DNA of 64,000 nucleotides from Auanema rhodensis (GCA_964057225.1 OZ059897.1:10974001-11038000), one strand, 5' to 3'; positions 20,978 through 32,525 are shown, counted from the first letter of the stretch. Translations and numbers: made by a program. Notes: generated by a model from the letters alone, not told the origin.

Positions 20978-21237
20978 TTTTTTGTTTTGAAATTTAAATG
21001 CTATAAAATTATTGCTTGCTTGTCATGTTAGATTTTTTTAATTTGAATACTTATTCAAGTTTTAACAATTTTGGATTTAATCACGTTCAATCAACTGTAT
21101 TGTTTTCAAAAATAAAGACATCTTTCAATTTCTGGTCATTGAATTTGAATTTTCATGTTGTCACACAGAAATTGAAGAATCTTAGTTCATTTCAGTAACA
21201 ATGAACACACTAACTTTGTTAAGTTGTTGTAATAACG

Positions 21238-21309
21238 GCCCAAGTAGTATAGTGGTTAGTACTCCACGTTGTGGCCGTGGCGACACAGATTCGATTCCTG
21301 TCTTGGGCA
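21238..21309 (+). tRNA. tRNA-His: tRNA-His(GUG), A53 type
   Basis: Copy 64. Counterpart of copy 57 (TAACG leader). Confidence 0.85.
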
Positions 21310-21569
21310 TTTTTTGTTTTGAAATTAAAATGCTATAAACATATTGCTTGCTTGTCATGTTAGATTTGTTTAATTCAAATACTTATTTAAGTTCTAACAA
21401 TTTTCGATTTAATCACGTTCAATCAACTGTATTGTTTTCAAAAATAAAGACATCTTTCAATTTCTGGTCATTGAATTAGAATTTTCATGTTGTCACACAG
21501 AAATTGAAGAATCATAGTTCATTTCAGTAACAATGAACACACTAACTTTGTTAAGTTGTTGTAATATCG

Positions 21570-21641
21570 GCCCAAGTAGTATAGTGGTCAGTACTCCACG
21601 TTGTGGCCGTGGCGACACAGATTCGATTCCTGTCTTGGGCA
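21570..21641 (+). tRNA. tRNA-His: tRNA-His(GUG), C20a+A53 type
   Basis: Copy 65. Counterpart of copy 58. Confidence 0.85.
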
Positions 21642-21901
21642 TTTTTTGTTTCGAAATTAATGTGCTACAAAATTATTGCTTGCTTGTCATGTTAGATTTG
21701 TTTAATTCAAATACTTATTTAAGTTCTAACAATTTTCGATTTAATCACGTTCAATCAACTGTATTGTTTTCAAAAATAAAGACATCTTTCAATTTCTGGT
21801 CATTGAATTAGAATTTTCATGTTGTCACACAGAAATTGAAGAATCTTAGTTCGTTTCAGTAACAATGAACACACTAACTTTGTTAAGTTGTTGTAATATC
21901 G

Positions 21902-21973
21902 GCCTAAGTAATATAGTGGTTAGTACTCCACGTTGTGGCCGTGGCGACACAGATTCGATTCCTGTCTTGGGCA
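21902..21973 (+). tRNA. tRNA-His: tRNA-His(GUG), T4+A10+A53
   Basis: Copy 66. Counterpart of copy 59. Confidence 0.7.
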
Positions 21974-22233
21974 TTTTTTGTTTCGAAATTAAAATGCTAT
22001 AAACATATTGCTTGCTTGTCATGTTAGATTTGTTTAATTCAAATACTTATTTAAGTTCTATCAATTTTCGATTTAATCACGTTCAATCAACTGTATTGTT
22101 TTCAAAAATAAAGACATCTTTCAATTTCTGGTCATTGAATTAGAATTTTCATGTTGTCACACAGAAATTGAAGAATCTTAGTTCATTTCAGTAACAATGA
22201 ACACACTAACTTTGTTAAGTTGTTGTAATATCG

Positions 22234-22305
22234 GCCCAAGTAGTATAGTGGTTAGTACTCCACGTTGTGGCCGTGGCGACACAGGTTCGATTCCTGTCTT
22301 GGGCA
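22234..22305 (+). tRNA. tRNA-His: tRNA-His(GUG), canonical
   Basis: Copy 67. Counterpart of copy 60. Confidence 0.95.
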
Positions 22306-22565
22306 TTTTTTGTTTTGAAATTTAAATGCTATAAAATTATTGCTTGCTTGTCATGTTAGATTTGTTTAATTCAAATACTTATTTAAGTTCCAACAATTTT
22401 CGATTAAATCACGTTCATTTAACTGTATTGTTTTCAAAAATAAAGACAAAATTCAATTTCTGTTCGTTGAATTAGAATTTTCATGTTGTCACACAGAAAT
22501 TGAAGAATCTTAGTTCATTTCAGTAACAATGAACACACTAACTTTGTTAAGTTGTTGTAATATCG

Positions 22566-22637
22566 GCCCATGTAGTATAGTGGTTAGTACTCCACGTTGT
22601 GGCCGTGGCGACACAGGTTCGATTCCTGTCTTGGGCA
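22566..22637 (+). tRNA. tRNA-His: tRNA-His(GUG), T6 variant
   Basis: Copy 68. Counterpart of copy 61. Confidence 0.85.
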
Positions 22638-22897
22638 TTTTTTGTTTTGAAATTAAAATGCTATAAAATTATTGCTTGCTTGTCTTGTTAGATTTCTTTA
22701 ATTTGAATACTTATTCAAGTTATAACAATTTTCGATTTAATCACGTTCAATCAACTGTATTGTTTTCAAAAATAAAGACAAAATTCAATTTCTGTTCATT
22801 GAATTAGAATTTTCATGTTGTCACACAGAAATTGAAGAATCTTAGTTCAATTCAGTAACAATGAACACACTAACTTTGTTAAGTTGTTGTAATATCG

Positions 22898-22969
22898 GCC
22901 CAAGTAATATAGTGGTTAGTACTCCACGTTGTGGCCGTGGCGACACAGATTCGATTCCTGTCTTGGGCA
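22898..22969 (+). tRNA. tRNA-His: tRNA-His(GUG), A10+A53 type
   Basis: Copy 69. Counterpart of copy 62. Confidence 0.75.
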
Positions 22970-23229
22970 TTTTTTGTTTTGAAATTAAAATACTACAAAA
23001 TTATTGCTTGCTTGTCATGTTAGATTTCTTTAATTCAAATACATATTTAAGTTCTAACAATTTTTGATTTAATCACGTTCAATTAACTGTATTGTTTTCA
23101 AAAATAAAGACAAAATTCAATTTCTGTTCATTGAATTAGAATTTTCATGTTGTCACACAGAAATTGAAGAATCTTAGTTCATTTCAGTAACAATGAACAG
23201 AATAACTTTGTTTAGTTGTTGTAATATCG

Positions 23230-23301
23230 GCCCAAGTAGTATAGTGGTTAGTACTCCACGTTGTGGCCGTGGCGACACAGGTTCGATTCCTGTCTTGGGC
23301 A
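23230..23301 (+). tRNA. tRNA-His: tRNA-His(GUG), canonical
   Basis: Copy 70. Canonical; AACAGAATAAC leader, so the 7-unit duplication has ended. Confidence 0.95.
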
Positions 23302-23561
23302 TTTTTTGTTTTGGAATTAAAATGCTACAAAATTATTGCTTGCTTGTCATGTTAGATTTCTTTAATTCAAATACATATTTAAGTTCTAACAATTTTCGAT
23401 TTAATCACGTTCAATCAACTGTATTGTTTTCAAAAATAAAGACATCTTTCAATTTCTGGTCATTGAATTAGAATTTTCATGTTGTCACACAGAAATTGAA
23501 GAATCTTAGTTCATTTCAGTAACAATGAACACACTAACTTTGTTAAGTTGTTGTAATATCG

Positions 23562-23633
23562 GCCCAAGTAGTATAGTGGTTAGTACTCCATGTTGTGGCC
23601 GTGGCGACACAGGTTCGATTCCTGTCTTGGGCA
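23562..23633 (+). tRNA. tRNA-His: tRNA-His(GUG), T30 variant
   Basis: Copy 71. C30 to T leaves a T30-G40 wobble in the anticodon stem; otherwise canonical. Confidence 0.9.
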
Positions 23634-23893
23634 TTTTTTGTTTTGAAATTTAAATGCTATAAAATTATTGCTTGCTTGTCATGTTAGATTTGTTTAATTC
23701 AAATACTTATTTAAGTTCCAACAATTTTCGATTAAATCACGTTCAATCAACTGTATTGTTTTCAAAAATAAAGACAAAATTCAATTTCTGTTCATTGAAT
23801 TAGAATTTTCATGTTGTCACACAGAAATTGAAGAATCTTAGTTCATTTCAGTAACAATGAACACACTAACTTTGTTAAGTTGTTGTAATATCG

Positions 23894-23965
23894 GCCCAAG
23901 TAATATAGTGGTTAGTACTCCACGTTGTGGCCGTGGCGACACAGATTCGATTCCTGTCTTGGGCA
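23894..23965 (+). tRNA. tRNA-His: tRNA-His(GUG), A10+A53 type
   Basis: Copy 72. A10 and A53; spacer of the CTATAATTTG type with TTTTCAGAAAT, first unit of the 6-unit duplication. Confidence 0.75.
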
Positions 23966-24225
23966 TTTTTTGTTTTGAAATTAATGTGCTACAAAATTAT
24001 TGCTTGCTTGTCATGTTAGATTTCTATAATTTGAATACTTTTTCAAGTTATAACAATTTTTGATTTAATCACGTTCAATTAACTGTATTGTTTTCAGAAA
24101 TAAAGACATCTTTCAATTTCTGGTCATTGAATTAGAATTTTCATGTTGTCACACAGAAATTGAAGAATCTTAGTTCATTTCAGTAACAATGAACACACTA
24201 ACTTTGTTAAGTTGTTGTAATATCG

Positions 24226-24297
24226 GCCCAAGTAGTATAGTGGTTAGTACTCCACGTTGTGGCCGTGGCGACACAGGTTCGATTCCTGTCTTGGGCA
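24226..24297 (+). tRNA. tRNA-His: tRNA-His(GUG), canonical
   Basis: Copy 73. Canonical. Confidence 0.95.
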
Positions 24298-24557
24298 TTT
24301 TTTGTTTTGAAATTAAAATGCTATAAAATTATTGCTTGCTTGTCTTGTTAGATTTCTTTAATTTGAATACTTATTCAAGTTATAACTATTTTTGATTTAA
24401 TCACGTTCAATCAACTGTATTGTTTTCAAAAATAAAGACAAAATTCAATTTCTGTTCATTGAATTAGAATTTTCATGTTGTCACACAGAAATTGAAGAAT
24501 CTTAGTTCAATTCAGTAACAATGAACACACTAACTTTGTTAAGTTGTTGTAATATCG

Positions 24558-24629
24558 GCCCAAGTAATATAGTGGTTAGTACTCCACGTTGTGGCCGTGG
24601 CGACACAGATTCGATTCCTGTTTTGGGCA
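24558..24629 (+). tRNA. tRNA-His: tRNA-His(GUG), A10+A53+T66
   Basis: Copy 74, first of this class: C66 to T turns the G7-C66 pair into a wobble on top of the A10 and A53 mismatches. Confidence 0.7.
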
Positions 24630-24889
24630 TTTTTTGTTTTGAAATTTAATTGCTATAAAATTATTGCTTGCTTGTCATGTTAGATTTCTTTAATTTGAAT
24701 ATTTATTCAAGTTATAACAATTTTCGATTTAATCACGTTCAATCAACTGTATTGTTTTCAAAAATAAAGACAAAATTCAATTTCTGTTCATTGAATTAGA
24801 ATTTTCATGTTGTCACACAGAAATTGAAGAATCTTAGTTCATTTCAGTAACAATGAACACACTAACTTTGTTAAGTTGTTGTAATATCG

Positions 24890-24961
24890 GCCCAAGTAAT
24901 ATAGTGGTTAGTACTCCACGTTGTGGCCGTGGCGACACAGATTCGATTCCTGTTTTGGGCA
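24890..24961 (+). tRNA. tRNA-His: tRNA-His(GUG), A10+A53+T66
   Basis: Copy 75. Same three changes as copy 74. Confidence 0.7.
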
Positions 24962-25221
24962 TTTTTTGTTTTGAAATTTAATTGCTATAAAATTATTGCT
25001 TGCTTGTCATGTTAGATTTCTTTAATTTGAATACTTATTCAAGTAATAACAATTTTCGATTTAATCACGTTCAATTAACTGTATTGTTTTCAAAAATAAA
25101 GACATCTTTCAATTTCTGGCCTTTGAATTAGAATTTTCATGTTGTCACACAGAAATTGAAGAATCTTAGTTCATTTCAGTAACACTGAACACACTAACTT
25201 TGTTAAGTTGTTGTAATATCG

Positions 25222-25293
25222 ACCCAAGTAATATAGTGGTTAGTACTCCACGTTGTGGCCGTGGCGACACAGGTTCGATTCCTGTCTTGGGCA
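25222..25293 (+). tRNA. tRNA-His: tRNA-His(GUG), A1+A10
   Basis: Copy 76, first of this class: G1 to A leaves A1-C72 unpaired at the end of the acceptor stem, and A10 mismatches C25. The B box is consensus and genomic G-1 is kept. Confidence 0.75.
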
Positions 25294-25553
25294 TTTTTTG
25301 TTTTGAAATTAAAATGCTATAAACATATTGCTAGCTTGTCATGTTAGATTTCTCTAATTTGAATACTTATTCAAGTTCTAACAATTTTTGATTTAATCAC
25401 GTTTAATTAATAGTATTGTTTTCAAAAATAAAGACATCTTTCAATTTCTGGCCTTTGAATTAGAATTTTCATGTTGTCACACAGAAATTGAAGAATCTTA
25501 GTTCATTTCAGTAACAATGAACACACTAACTTTGTTAAGTTGTTGTAATATCG

Positions 25554-25625
25554 GCCCAAGTAGTATAGTGGTTAGTACTCCAAGTTGTGGCCGTGGCGAC
25601 ACAGGTTCGATTCCTGTCTTGGGCA
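25554..25625 (+). tRNA. tRNA-His: tRNA-His(GUG), A30 variant
   Basis: Copy 77. C30 to A gives an A30-G40 mismatch in the anticodon stem; boxes are consensus. Shared with copy 83. Confidence 0.85.
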
Positions 25626-25885
25626 TTTTTTGTTTTGAAATTAAAATGCTATAAAATTATTGCTTGCTTGTCATGTTAGACTGTTTTAATTTGAATACTT
25701 ATTCAAGTTTTAACAATTTTGGATTTAATCACGTTCAATCAACTGTATTGTTTTCAAAAATAAAGACATCTTTCAATTTCTGGTCATTGAATTAGAATTT
25801 TCATGTTGTCACACAGAAATTGAAGAATCTTAGTTCATTTCAGTAACAATGAACACACTAACTTTGTTAAGTTGTTGTAATATCG

Positions 25886-25957
25886 GCCCAAGTAATATAG
25901 TGGTTAGTACTCCACGTTGTGGCCGTGGCGACACAGATTCGATTCCTGTCTTGGGCA
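25886..25957 (+). tRNA. tRNA-His: tRNA-His(GUG), A10+A53 type
   Basis: Copy 78. Counterpart of copy 72, six units earlier. Confidence 0.75.
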
Positions 25958-26217
25958 TTTTTTGTTTTGAAATTAATGTGCTACAAAATTATTGCTTGCT
26001 TGTCATGTTAGATTTCTATAATTTGAATACTTTTTCAAGTTATAACAATTTTTGATTTAATCACGTTCAATTAACTGTATTGTTTTCAGAAATAAAGACA
26101 TCTTTCAATTTCTGGTCATTGAATTAGAATTTTCATGTTGTCACACAGAAATTGAAGAATCTTAGTTCATTTCAGTAACAATGAACACACTAACTTTGTT
26201 AAGTTGTTGTAATATCG

Positions 26218-26289
26218 GCCCAAGTAGTATAGTGGTTAGTACTCCACGTTGTGGCCGTGGCGACACAGGTTCGATTCCTGTCTTGGGCA
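26218..26289 (+). tRNA. tRNA-His: tRNA-His(GUG), canonical
   Basis: Copy 79. Counterpart of copy 73. Confidence 0.95.
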
Positions 26290-26549
26290 TTTTTTGTTTT
26301 GAAATTAAAATGCTATAAAATTATTGCTTGCTTGTCTTGTTAGATTTCTTTAATTTGAATACTTATTCAAGTTATAACTATTTTTGATTTAATCACGTTC
26401 AATCAACTGTATTGTTTTCAAAAATAAAGACAAAATTCAATTTCTGTTCATTGAATTAGAATTTTCATGTTGTCACACAGAAATTGAAGAATCTTAGTTC
26501 AATTCAGTAACAATGAACACACTAACTTTGTTAAGTTGTTGTAATATCG

Positions 26550-26621
26550 GCCCAAGTAATATAGTGGTTAGTACTCCACGTTGTGGCCGTGGCGACACAG
26601 ATTCGATTCCTGTTTTGGGCA
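26550..26621 (+). tRNA. tRNA-His: tRNA-His(GUG), A10+A53+T66
   Basis: Copy 80. Counterpart of copy 74. Confidence 0.7.
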
Positions 26622-26881
26622 TTTTTTGTTTTGAAATTTAATTGCTATAAAATTATTGCTTGCTTGTCATGTTAGATTTCTTTAATTTGAATATTTATTC
26701 AAGTTATAACAATTTTCGATTTAATCACGTTCAATCAACTGTATTGTTTTCAAAAATAAAGACAAAATTCAATTTCTGTTCATTGAATTAGAATTTTCAT
26801 GTTGTCACACAGAAATTGAAGAATCTTAGTTCATTTCAGTAACAATGAACACACTAACTTTGTTAAGTTGTTGTAATATCG

Positions 26882-26953
26882 GCCCAAGTAATATAGTGGT
26901 TAGTACTCCACGTTGTGGCCGTGGCGACACAGATTCGATTCCTGTTTTGGGCA
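26882..26953 (+). tRNA. tRNA-His: tRNA-His(GUG), A10+A53+T66
   Basis: Copy 81. Counterpart of copy 75. Confidence 0.7.
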
Positions 26954-27213
26954 TTTTTTGTTTTGAAATTTAATTGCTATAAAATTATTGCTTGCTTGTC
27001 ATGTTAGATTTCTTTAATTTGAATACTTATTCAAGTAATAACAATTTTCGATTTAATCACGTTCAATTAACTGTATTGTTTTCAAAAATAAAGACATCTT
27101 TCAATTTCTGGCCTTTGAATTAGAATTTTCATGTTGTCACACAGAAATTGAAGAATCTTAGTTCATTTCAGTAACACTGAACACACTAACTTTGTTAAGT
27201 TGTTGTAATATCG

Positions 27214-27285
27214 ACCCAAGTAATATAGTGGTTAGTACTCCACGTTGTGGCCGTGGCGACACAGGTTCGATTCCTGTCTTGGGCA
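27214..27285 (+). tRNA. tRNA-His: tRNA-His(GUG), A1+A10
   Basis: Copy 82. Counterpart of copy 76. Confidence 0.75.
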
Positions 27286-27545
27286 TTTTTTGTTTTGAAA
27301 TTAAAATGCTATAAACATATTGCTAGCTTGTCATGTTAGATTTCTCTAATTTGAATACTTATTCAAGTTCTAACAATTTTTGATTTAATCACGTTTAATT
27401 AATAGTATTGTTTTCAAAAATAAAGACATCTTTCAATTTCTGGCCTTTGAATTAGAATTTTCATGTTGTCACACAGAAATTGAAGAATCTTAGTTCATTT
27501 CAGTAACAATGAACACACTAACTTTGTTAAGTTGTTGTAATATCG

Positions 27546-27617
27546 GCCCAAGTAGTATAGTGGTTAGTACTCCAAGTTGTGGCCGTGGCGACACAGGTTC
27601 GATTCCTGTCTTGGGCA
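27546..27617 (+). tRNA. tRNA-His: tRNA-His(GUG), A30 variant
   Basis: Copy 83. Counterpart of copy 77. Confidence 0.85.
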
Positions 27618-27877
27618 TTTTTTGTTTTGAAATTAAAATGCTATAAAATTATTGCTTGCTTGTCATGTTAGACTGTTTTAATTTGAATACTTATTCAAGT
27701 TTTAACAATTTTGGATTTAATCACGTTCAATCAACTGTATTGTTTTCAAAAATAAAGACATCTTTCAATTTCTGGTCATTGAATTAGAATTTTCATGTTG
27801 TCACACAGAAATTGAAGAATCTTAGTTCATTTCAGTAACAATGAACACACTAACTTTGTTAAGTTGTTGTAATATCG

Positions 27878-27949
27878 GCCCAAGTAATATAGTGGTTAGT
27901 ACTCCACTTTGTGGCCGTGGCGACACAGATTCGATTCCTTTGTTGGGCA
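27878..27949 (+). pseudogene. Degenerate tRNA-His(GUG) copy
   Basis: Copy 84. Five changes: A10, T31 (T31-C39 mismatch next to the anticodon loop), A53, G64 to T and C66 to G. A, D, T and acceptor elements are all damaged, so a functional tRNA is unlikely. The anticodon is still GTG. The terminator is T5. Relatives lacking the T31 change are copies 134 and 189. Confidence 0.75.
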
Positions 27950-28209
27950 TTTTTCGTTTTGAAATTAAAATGCTACAAAATTATTGCTTGCTTGTCATGT
28001 TAGATTTCTTTAATTTGAATACTTATTCAAGTAATAACAATTTTCGATTTAATCACGTTCAATTAATAGTATTGTTTTCAAAAATAAAGATATCTTTCAA
28101 TTTCTGGCCTTTGAATTAGAATTTTCATGTTGTCACACAGAAATTGAAGAATCTTAGTTCATTTCAGTAACAATGAACACACTAACTTTGTTAAGTTGTT
28201 GTTATATTG

Positions 28210-28281
28210 GCCCAAGTAATATAGTGGTTAGTACTCCACGTTGTGGCCGTGGCGACACAGATTCGATTCCTGTTTTGGGCA
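28210..28281 (+). tRNA. tRNA-His: tRNA-His(GUG), A10+A53+T66
   Basis: Copy 85. As copy 74; the leader reads GTTATATTG, with T at -2. Confidence 0.7.
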
Positions 28282-28541
28282 TTTTTTGTTTTGAAATTTA
28301 AATGCTATAAAATTATTGCTTGCTTGTCATGTTAGATTTCTTTAATTTGAATACTTATTCAAGTTCTAACAATTTTTGATTTAATCACGTTCAATTAACT
28401 GTATTGTTTTCAAAAATAAAGACATCTTTCAATTTCTGGCCTTTGAATTAGAATTTTCATGTTGTCACACAGAAATTGAAGAATCTTAGTTCAATTCAGT
28501 AACACTGAACACACTAACTTTGTTAAGTTGTTGTAATATCG

Positions 28542-28613
28542 ACCCAAGTAATATAGTGGTTAGTACTCCACGTTGTGACCGTGGCGACACAGGTTCGATT
28601 CCTGTCTTGTGCA
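28542..28613 (+). pseudogene. Degenerate tRNA-His(GUG) copy
   Basis: Copy 86. A1 and A10 as in copy 76, plus G37 to A beside the anticodon and G70 to T opposite C3. It is the only copy with a changed base inside the anticodon loop. Two acceptor mismatches make function unlikely. Confidence 0.7.
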
Positions 28614-28873
28614 TTTTTTGTTTTGAAATTAAAATGCTATAAACATATTGCTAGCTTGTCATGTTAGATTTCTCTAATTTGAATACTTATTCAAGTTCTA
28701 ACAATTTTTGATTTAATCACGTTTAATTAATAGTATTGTTTTCAAAAATAAAGACATCTTTCAATTTCTGGCCTTTGAATTAGAATTTTCATGTTGTCAC
28801 ACAGAAATTGAAGAATCTTAGTTCATTTCAGTAACAATGAACACACTAACTTTGTTAAGTTGTTGTAATATCG

Positions 28874-28945
28874 GCCCAAGTAGTATAGTGGTTAGTACTC
28901 CACGTTGTGGCCGTGGCGACACAGGTTCGATTCCTGTCTTGGGCA
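28874..28945 (+). tRNA. tRNA-His: tRNA-His(GUG), canonical
   Basis: Copy 87. Canonical. Confidence 0.95.
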
Positions 28946-29205
28946 TTTTTTGTTTTGAAATTAAAATGCTATAAAATTATTGCTTGCTTGTCATGTTAGA
29001 CTTTTTTAATTTGAATACTTATTCAAGTTTTAACAATTTTGGATTTAATCACGTTCAATCAACTGTATTGTTTTCAAAAATAAAGACATATTTCAATTTC
29101 TGGTCATTGAATTTGAATTTTCATGTTGTCACACAGAAATTGAAGAATCTTAGTTCATTTCAGTAACAATGAACAGAATAACTTTGTTTAGTTGTTCTAA
29201 TATCG

Positions 29206-29277
29206 GCCCAAGTAATATAGTGGTTAGTACTCCACGTTGTGGCCGTGGCGACACAGATTCGATTCCTGTCTTGGGCA
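29206..29277 (+). tRNA. tRNA-His: tRNA-His(GUG), A10+A53 type
   Basis: Copy 88. A10 and A53; leader with GTTCTAATATCG, shared only with copy 89. Confidence 0.75.
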
Positions 29278-29537
29278 TTTTTTGTTTTGAAATTAAAATA
29301 CTACAAAATTATTGCTTGCTTGTCATGTTAGATTTCTTTAATTCAAATACATATTTAAGTTCTAACAATTTTTGATTTAATCACGTTCAATTAACTGTAT
29401 TGTTTTCAAAAATAAAGACAAAATTCAATTTCTGTTCATTGAATTAGAATTTTCATGTTGTCACACAGAAATTGAAGAATCTTAGTTCATTTCAGTAACA
29501 ATGAACAGAATAACTTTGTTTAGTTGTTCTAATATCG

Positions 29538-29609
29538 GCCCAAGTAGTATAGTGGTTAGTACTCCACGTTGTGGCCGTGGCGACACAGGTTCGATTCCTG
29601 TCTTGGGCA
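29538..29609 (+). tRNA. tRNA-His: tRNA-His(GUG), canonical
   Basis: Copy 89. Canonical; begins a block that reappears at copies 127-132. Confidence 0.95.
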
Positions 29610-29869
29610 TTTTTTGTTTTGGAATTAAAATGCTACAAAATTATTGCTTGCTTGTCATGTTAGATTTCTTTAATTCAAATACATATTTAAGTTCTAACAA
29701 TTTTTGATTTAATCACGTTCAATTAACTGTATTGTTTTCAAAAATAAAGACAAAATTCAATTTCTGTTCATTGAATTAGAATTTTCATGTTGTCACACAG
29801 AAATTGAAGAATCTTAGTTCATTTCAGTAACAATGAACAGAATAACTTTGTTTAGTTGTTGTCATATCG

Positions 29870-29941
29870 GCCCAAGTAGTATAGTGGTTAGTACTCCACG
29901 TTGTGGCCGTGGCGACACAGGTTCGATTCCTGTCTTGGGCA
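29870..29941 (+). tRNA. tRNA-His: tRNA-His(GUG), canonical
   Basis: Copy 90. Canonical; GTCATATCG leader. Confidence 0.95.
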
Positions 29942-30201
29942 TTTTTTGTTTTGAAATTAAAATGCTATAAACATATTGCTTGCTTGTCATGTTAGATTTT
30001 TTTAATTCAAATACTTATTTAAGTTCTAACAATTTTTGATTTAATCACGTTCAATTAACTGTATTGTTTTCAAAAATAAAGACATTTTTCAATTTCTGGT
30101 CATTGAATTAGAATTTTCATGTTGTCACACAGAAATTGAAGATTCTTAGTTCAATTCAGTAACAATGAACACACTAACTTTTTTAAGTTGTTGTGATATC
30201 G

Positions 30202-30273
30202 GCCCAAGTAATATAGTGGTTAGTACTCCACGTTGTGGCCGTGGCGACACAGATTCGATTCCTGTCTTGGGCA
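30202..30273 (+). tRNA. tRNA-His: tRNA-His(GUG), A10+A53 type
   Basis: Copy 91. A10 and A53, GTGATATCG leader. Confidence 0.75.
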
Positions 30274-30533
30274 TTTTTTGTTTTGAAATTAAAATGCTAC
30301 AAAATTATTGCTTGCTTGTCATGTTAGATTTCTTTAATTTGAATACTTATTCAAGTTATAACAATTTTTGATTTAATCACGTTCAATCAACTGTATTGTT
30401 TTCAAAAATAAAGACAAAATTCAATTTCTGTTCATTGAATTAGAATTTTCATGTTGTCACACAGAAATTGAAGAATCTTAGTTCAATTCAGTAACAATGA
30501 ACACACTAACTTTGTTAAGTTGTTGTAATATCG

Positions 30534-30605
30534 GCCCAAGTAATATAGTGGTTAGTACTCCACGTTGTGGCCGTGGCGACACAGATTCGATTCCTGTCTT
30601 GGGCA
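30534..30605 (+). tRNA. tRNA-His: tRNA-His(GUG), A10+A53 type
   Basis: Copy 92. Spacer type of copies 72 and 78. Confidence 0.75.
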
Positions 30606-30865
30606 TTTTTTGTTTTGAAATTAATGTGCTACAAAATTATTGCTTGCTTGTCATGTTAGATTTCTATAATTTGAATACTTTTTCAAGTTATAACAATTTT
30701 TGATTTAATCACGTTCAATTAACTGTATTGTTTTCAGAAATAAAGACATCTTTCAATTTCTGGTCATTGAATTAGAATTTTCATGTTGTCACACAGAAAT
30801 TGAAGAATCTTAGTTCATTTCAGTAACAATGAACACACTAACTTTGTTAAGTTGTTGTAATATCG

Positions 30866-30937
30866 GCCCAAGTAGTATAGTGGTTAGTACTCCACGTTGT
30901 GGCCGTGGCGACACAGGTTCGATTCCTGTCTTGGGCA
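30866..30937 (+). tRNA. tRNA-His: tRNA-His(GUG), canonical
   Basis: Copy 93. Canonical. Confidence 0.95.
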
Positions 30938-31197
30938 TTTTTTGTTTTGAAATTAAAATGCTATAAAATTATTGCTTGCTTGTCTTGTTAGATTTCTTTA
31001 ATTTGAATACTTATTCAAGTTATAACAATTTTTGATTTAATCACGTTCAATCAACTGTATTGTTTTCAAAAATAAAGACAAAATTCAAGTTCTGTTCATT
31101 GAATTAGAATTTTCATGTTGTCACACAGAAATTGAAGAATCTTAGTTCAATTCAGTAACAATGAACACACTAACTTTGTTAAGTTGTTGTAATATCG

Positions 31198-31269
31198 GCC
31201 CAAGTAATATAGTGGTTAGTACTCCACGTTGTGGCCGTGGCGACACAGATTCGATTCCTGTTTTGGGCA
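31198..31269 (+). tRNA. tRNA-His: tRNA-His(GUG), A10+A53+T66
   Basis: Copy 94. As copy 74. Confidence 0.7.
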
Positions 31270-31529
31270 TTTTTTGTTTTGAAATTTAAATGCTATAAAA
31301 TTATTGCTTGCTTGTCATGTTAGATTTCTTTAATTTGAATATTTATTCAAGTTATAACAATTTTCGATTTAATCACGTTCAATCAACTGTATTGTTTTCA
31401 AAAATAAAGACAAAATTCAATTTCTGTTCATTGAATTAGAATTTTCATGTTGTCACACAGAAATTGAAGAATCTTAGTTCATTTCAGTAACAATGAACAC
31501 ACTAACTTTGTTAAGTTGTTGTAATATCG

Positions 31530-31601
31530 GCCCAAGTAATATAGTGGTTAGTACTCCACGTTGTGGCCGTGGCGACACAGATTCGATTCCTGTTTTGGGC
31601 A
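31530..31601 (+). tRNA. tRNA-His: tRNA-His(GUG), A10+A53+T66
   Basis: Copy 95. As copy 75. Confidence 0.7.
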
Positions 31602-31861
31602 TTTTTTGTTTTGAAATTTAATTGCTATAAAATTATTGCTTGCTTGTCATGTTAGATTTCTTTAATTTGAATACTTATTCAAGTAATAACAATTTTCGAT
31701 TTAATCACGTTCAATTAACTGTATTGTTTTCAAAAATAAAGACATCTTTCAATTTCTGGCCTTTGAATTAGAATTTTCATGTTGTCACACAGAAATTGAA
31801 GAATCTTAGTTCATTTCAGTAACACTGAACACACTAACTTTGTTAAGTTGTTGTAATATCG

Positions 31862-31933
31862 ACCCAAGTAATATAGTGGTTAGTACTCCACGTTGTGGCC
31901 GTGGCGACACAGGTTCGATTCCTGTCTTGGGCA
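31862..31933 (+). tRNA. tRNA-His: tRNA-His(GUG), A1+A10
   Basis: Copy 96. As copy 76. Confidence 0.75.
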
Positions 31934-32193
31934 TTTTTTGTTTTGAAATTAAAATGCTATAAACATATTGCTAGCTTGTCATGTTAGATTTCTCTAATTT
32001 GAATACTTATTCAAGTTCTAACAATTTTTGATTTAATCACGTTTAATTAATAGTATTGTTTTCAAAAATAAAGACATCTTTCAATTTCTGGTCATTGAAT
32101 TAGAATTTTCATGTTGTCACACAGAAATTGAAGAATCTCAGTTCATTTCAGTAACAATGAACACACTAACTTTGTTAAGTTGTTGTTATATTG

Positions 32194-32265
32194 GCCCAAG
32201 TAATATAGTGGTTAGTACTCCACGTTGTGGCCGTGGCGACACAGATTCGATTCCTGTTTTGGGCA
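32194..32265 (+). tRNA. tRNA-His: tRNA-His(GUG), A10+A53+T66
   Basis: Copy 97. As copy 85, with the GTTATATTG leader. Confidence 0.7.
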
Positions 32266-32525
32266 TTTTTTGTTTTGAAATTTAAATGCTATAAAATTAT
32301 TGCTTGCTTGTCATGTTAGATTTGTTTAATTCAAATACTTATTCAAGTTCTAACAATTTTTGATTTAATCACGTTCAATTAACTGTATTGTTTTCAAAAA
32401 TAAAGACATCTTTCAATTTCTGGCCTTTGAATTAGAATTTTCATGTTGTCACACAGAAATTGAAGAATCTTAGTTCAATTCAGTAACACTGAACACACTA
32501 ACTTTGTTAAGTTGTCGTAATATCG

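Larger units (their letters stand above)
18582..23229 (+). repeat. 7-unit (2324-bp) tandem duplication
   Basis: Copies 56-62 and 63-69 match unit by unit, including rare markers: the TAACG leader (57/64), C4 to T (59/66), A6 to T (61/68), GTTCGTTTCAG in a spacer (19526/21850) and TATCAATTTTC in another. Recent duplication is likely. Confidence 0.92.
23894..27877 (+). repeat. 6-unit (1992-bp) tandem duplication
   Basis: Copies 72-77 and 78-83 match unit by unit, including T66 (74-75/80-81), G1 to A (76/82), C30 to A (77/83) and an AACACTGAAC leader. Confidence 0.92.
29538..31529 (+). repeat. 6-unit block copied at long range (first occurrence)
   Basis: Copies 89-94 recur as copies 127-132 (42150-44141) about 12.6 kb away, including the TTTTGGAATT spacer, GTCATATCG and GTGATATCG leaders and the TTTTCAGAAAT marker. 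Confidence 0.85.
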
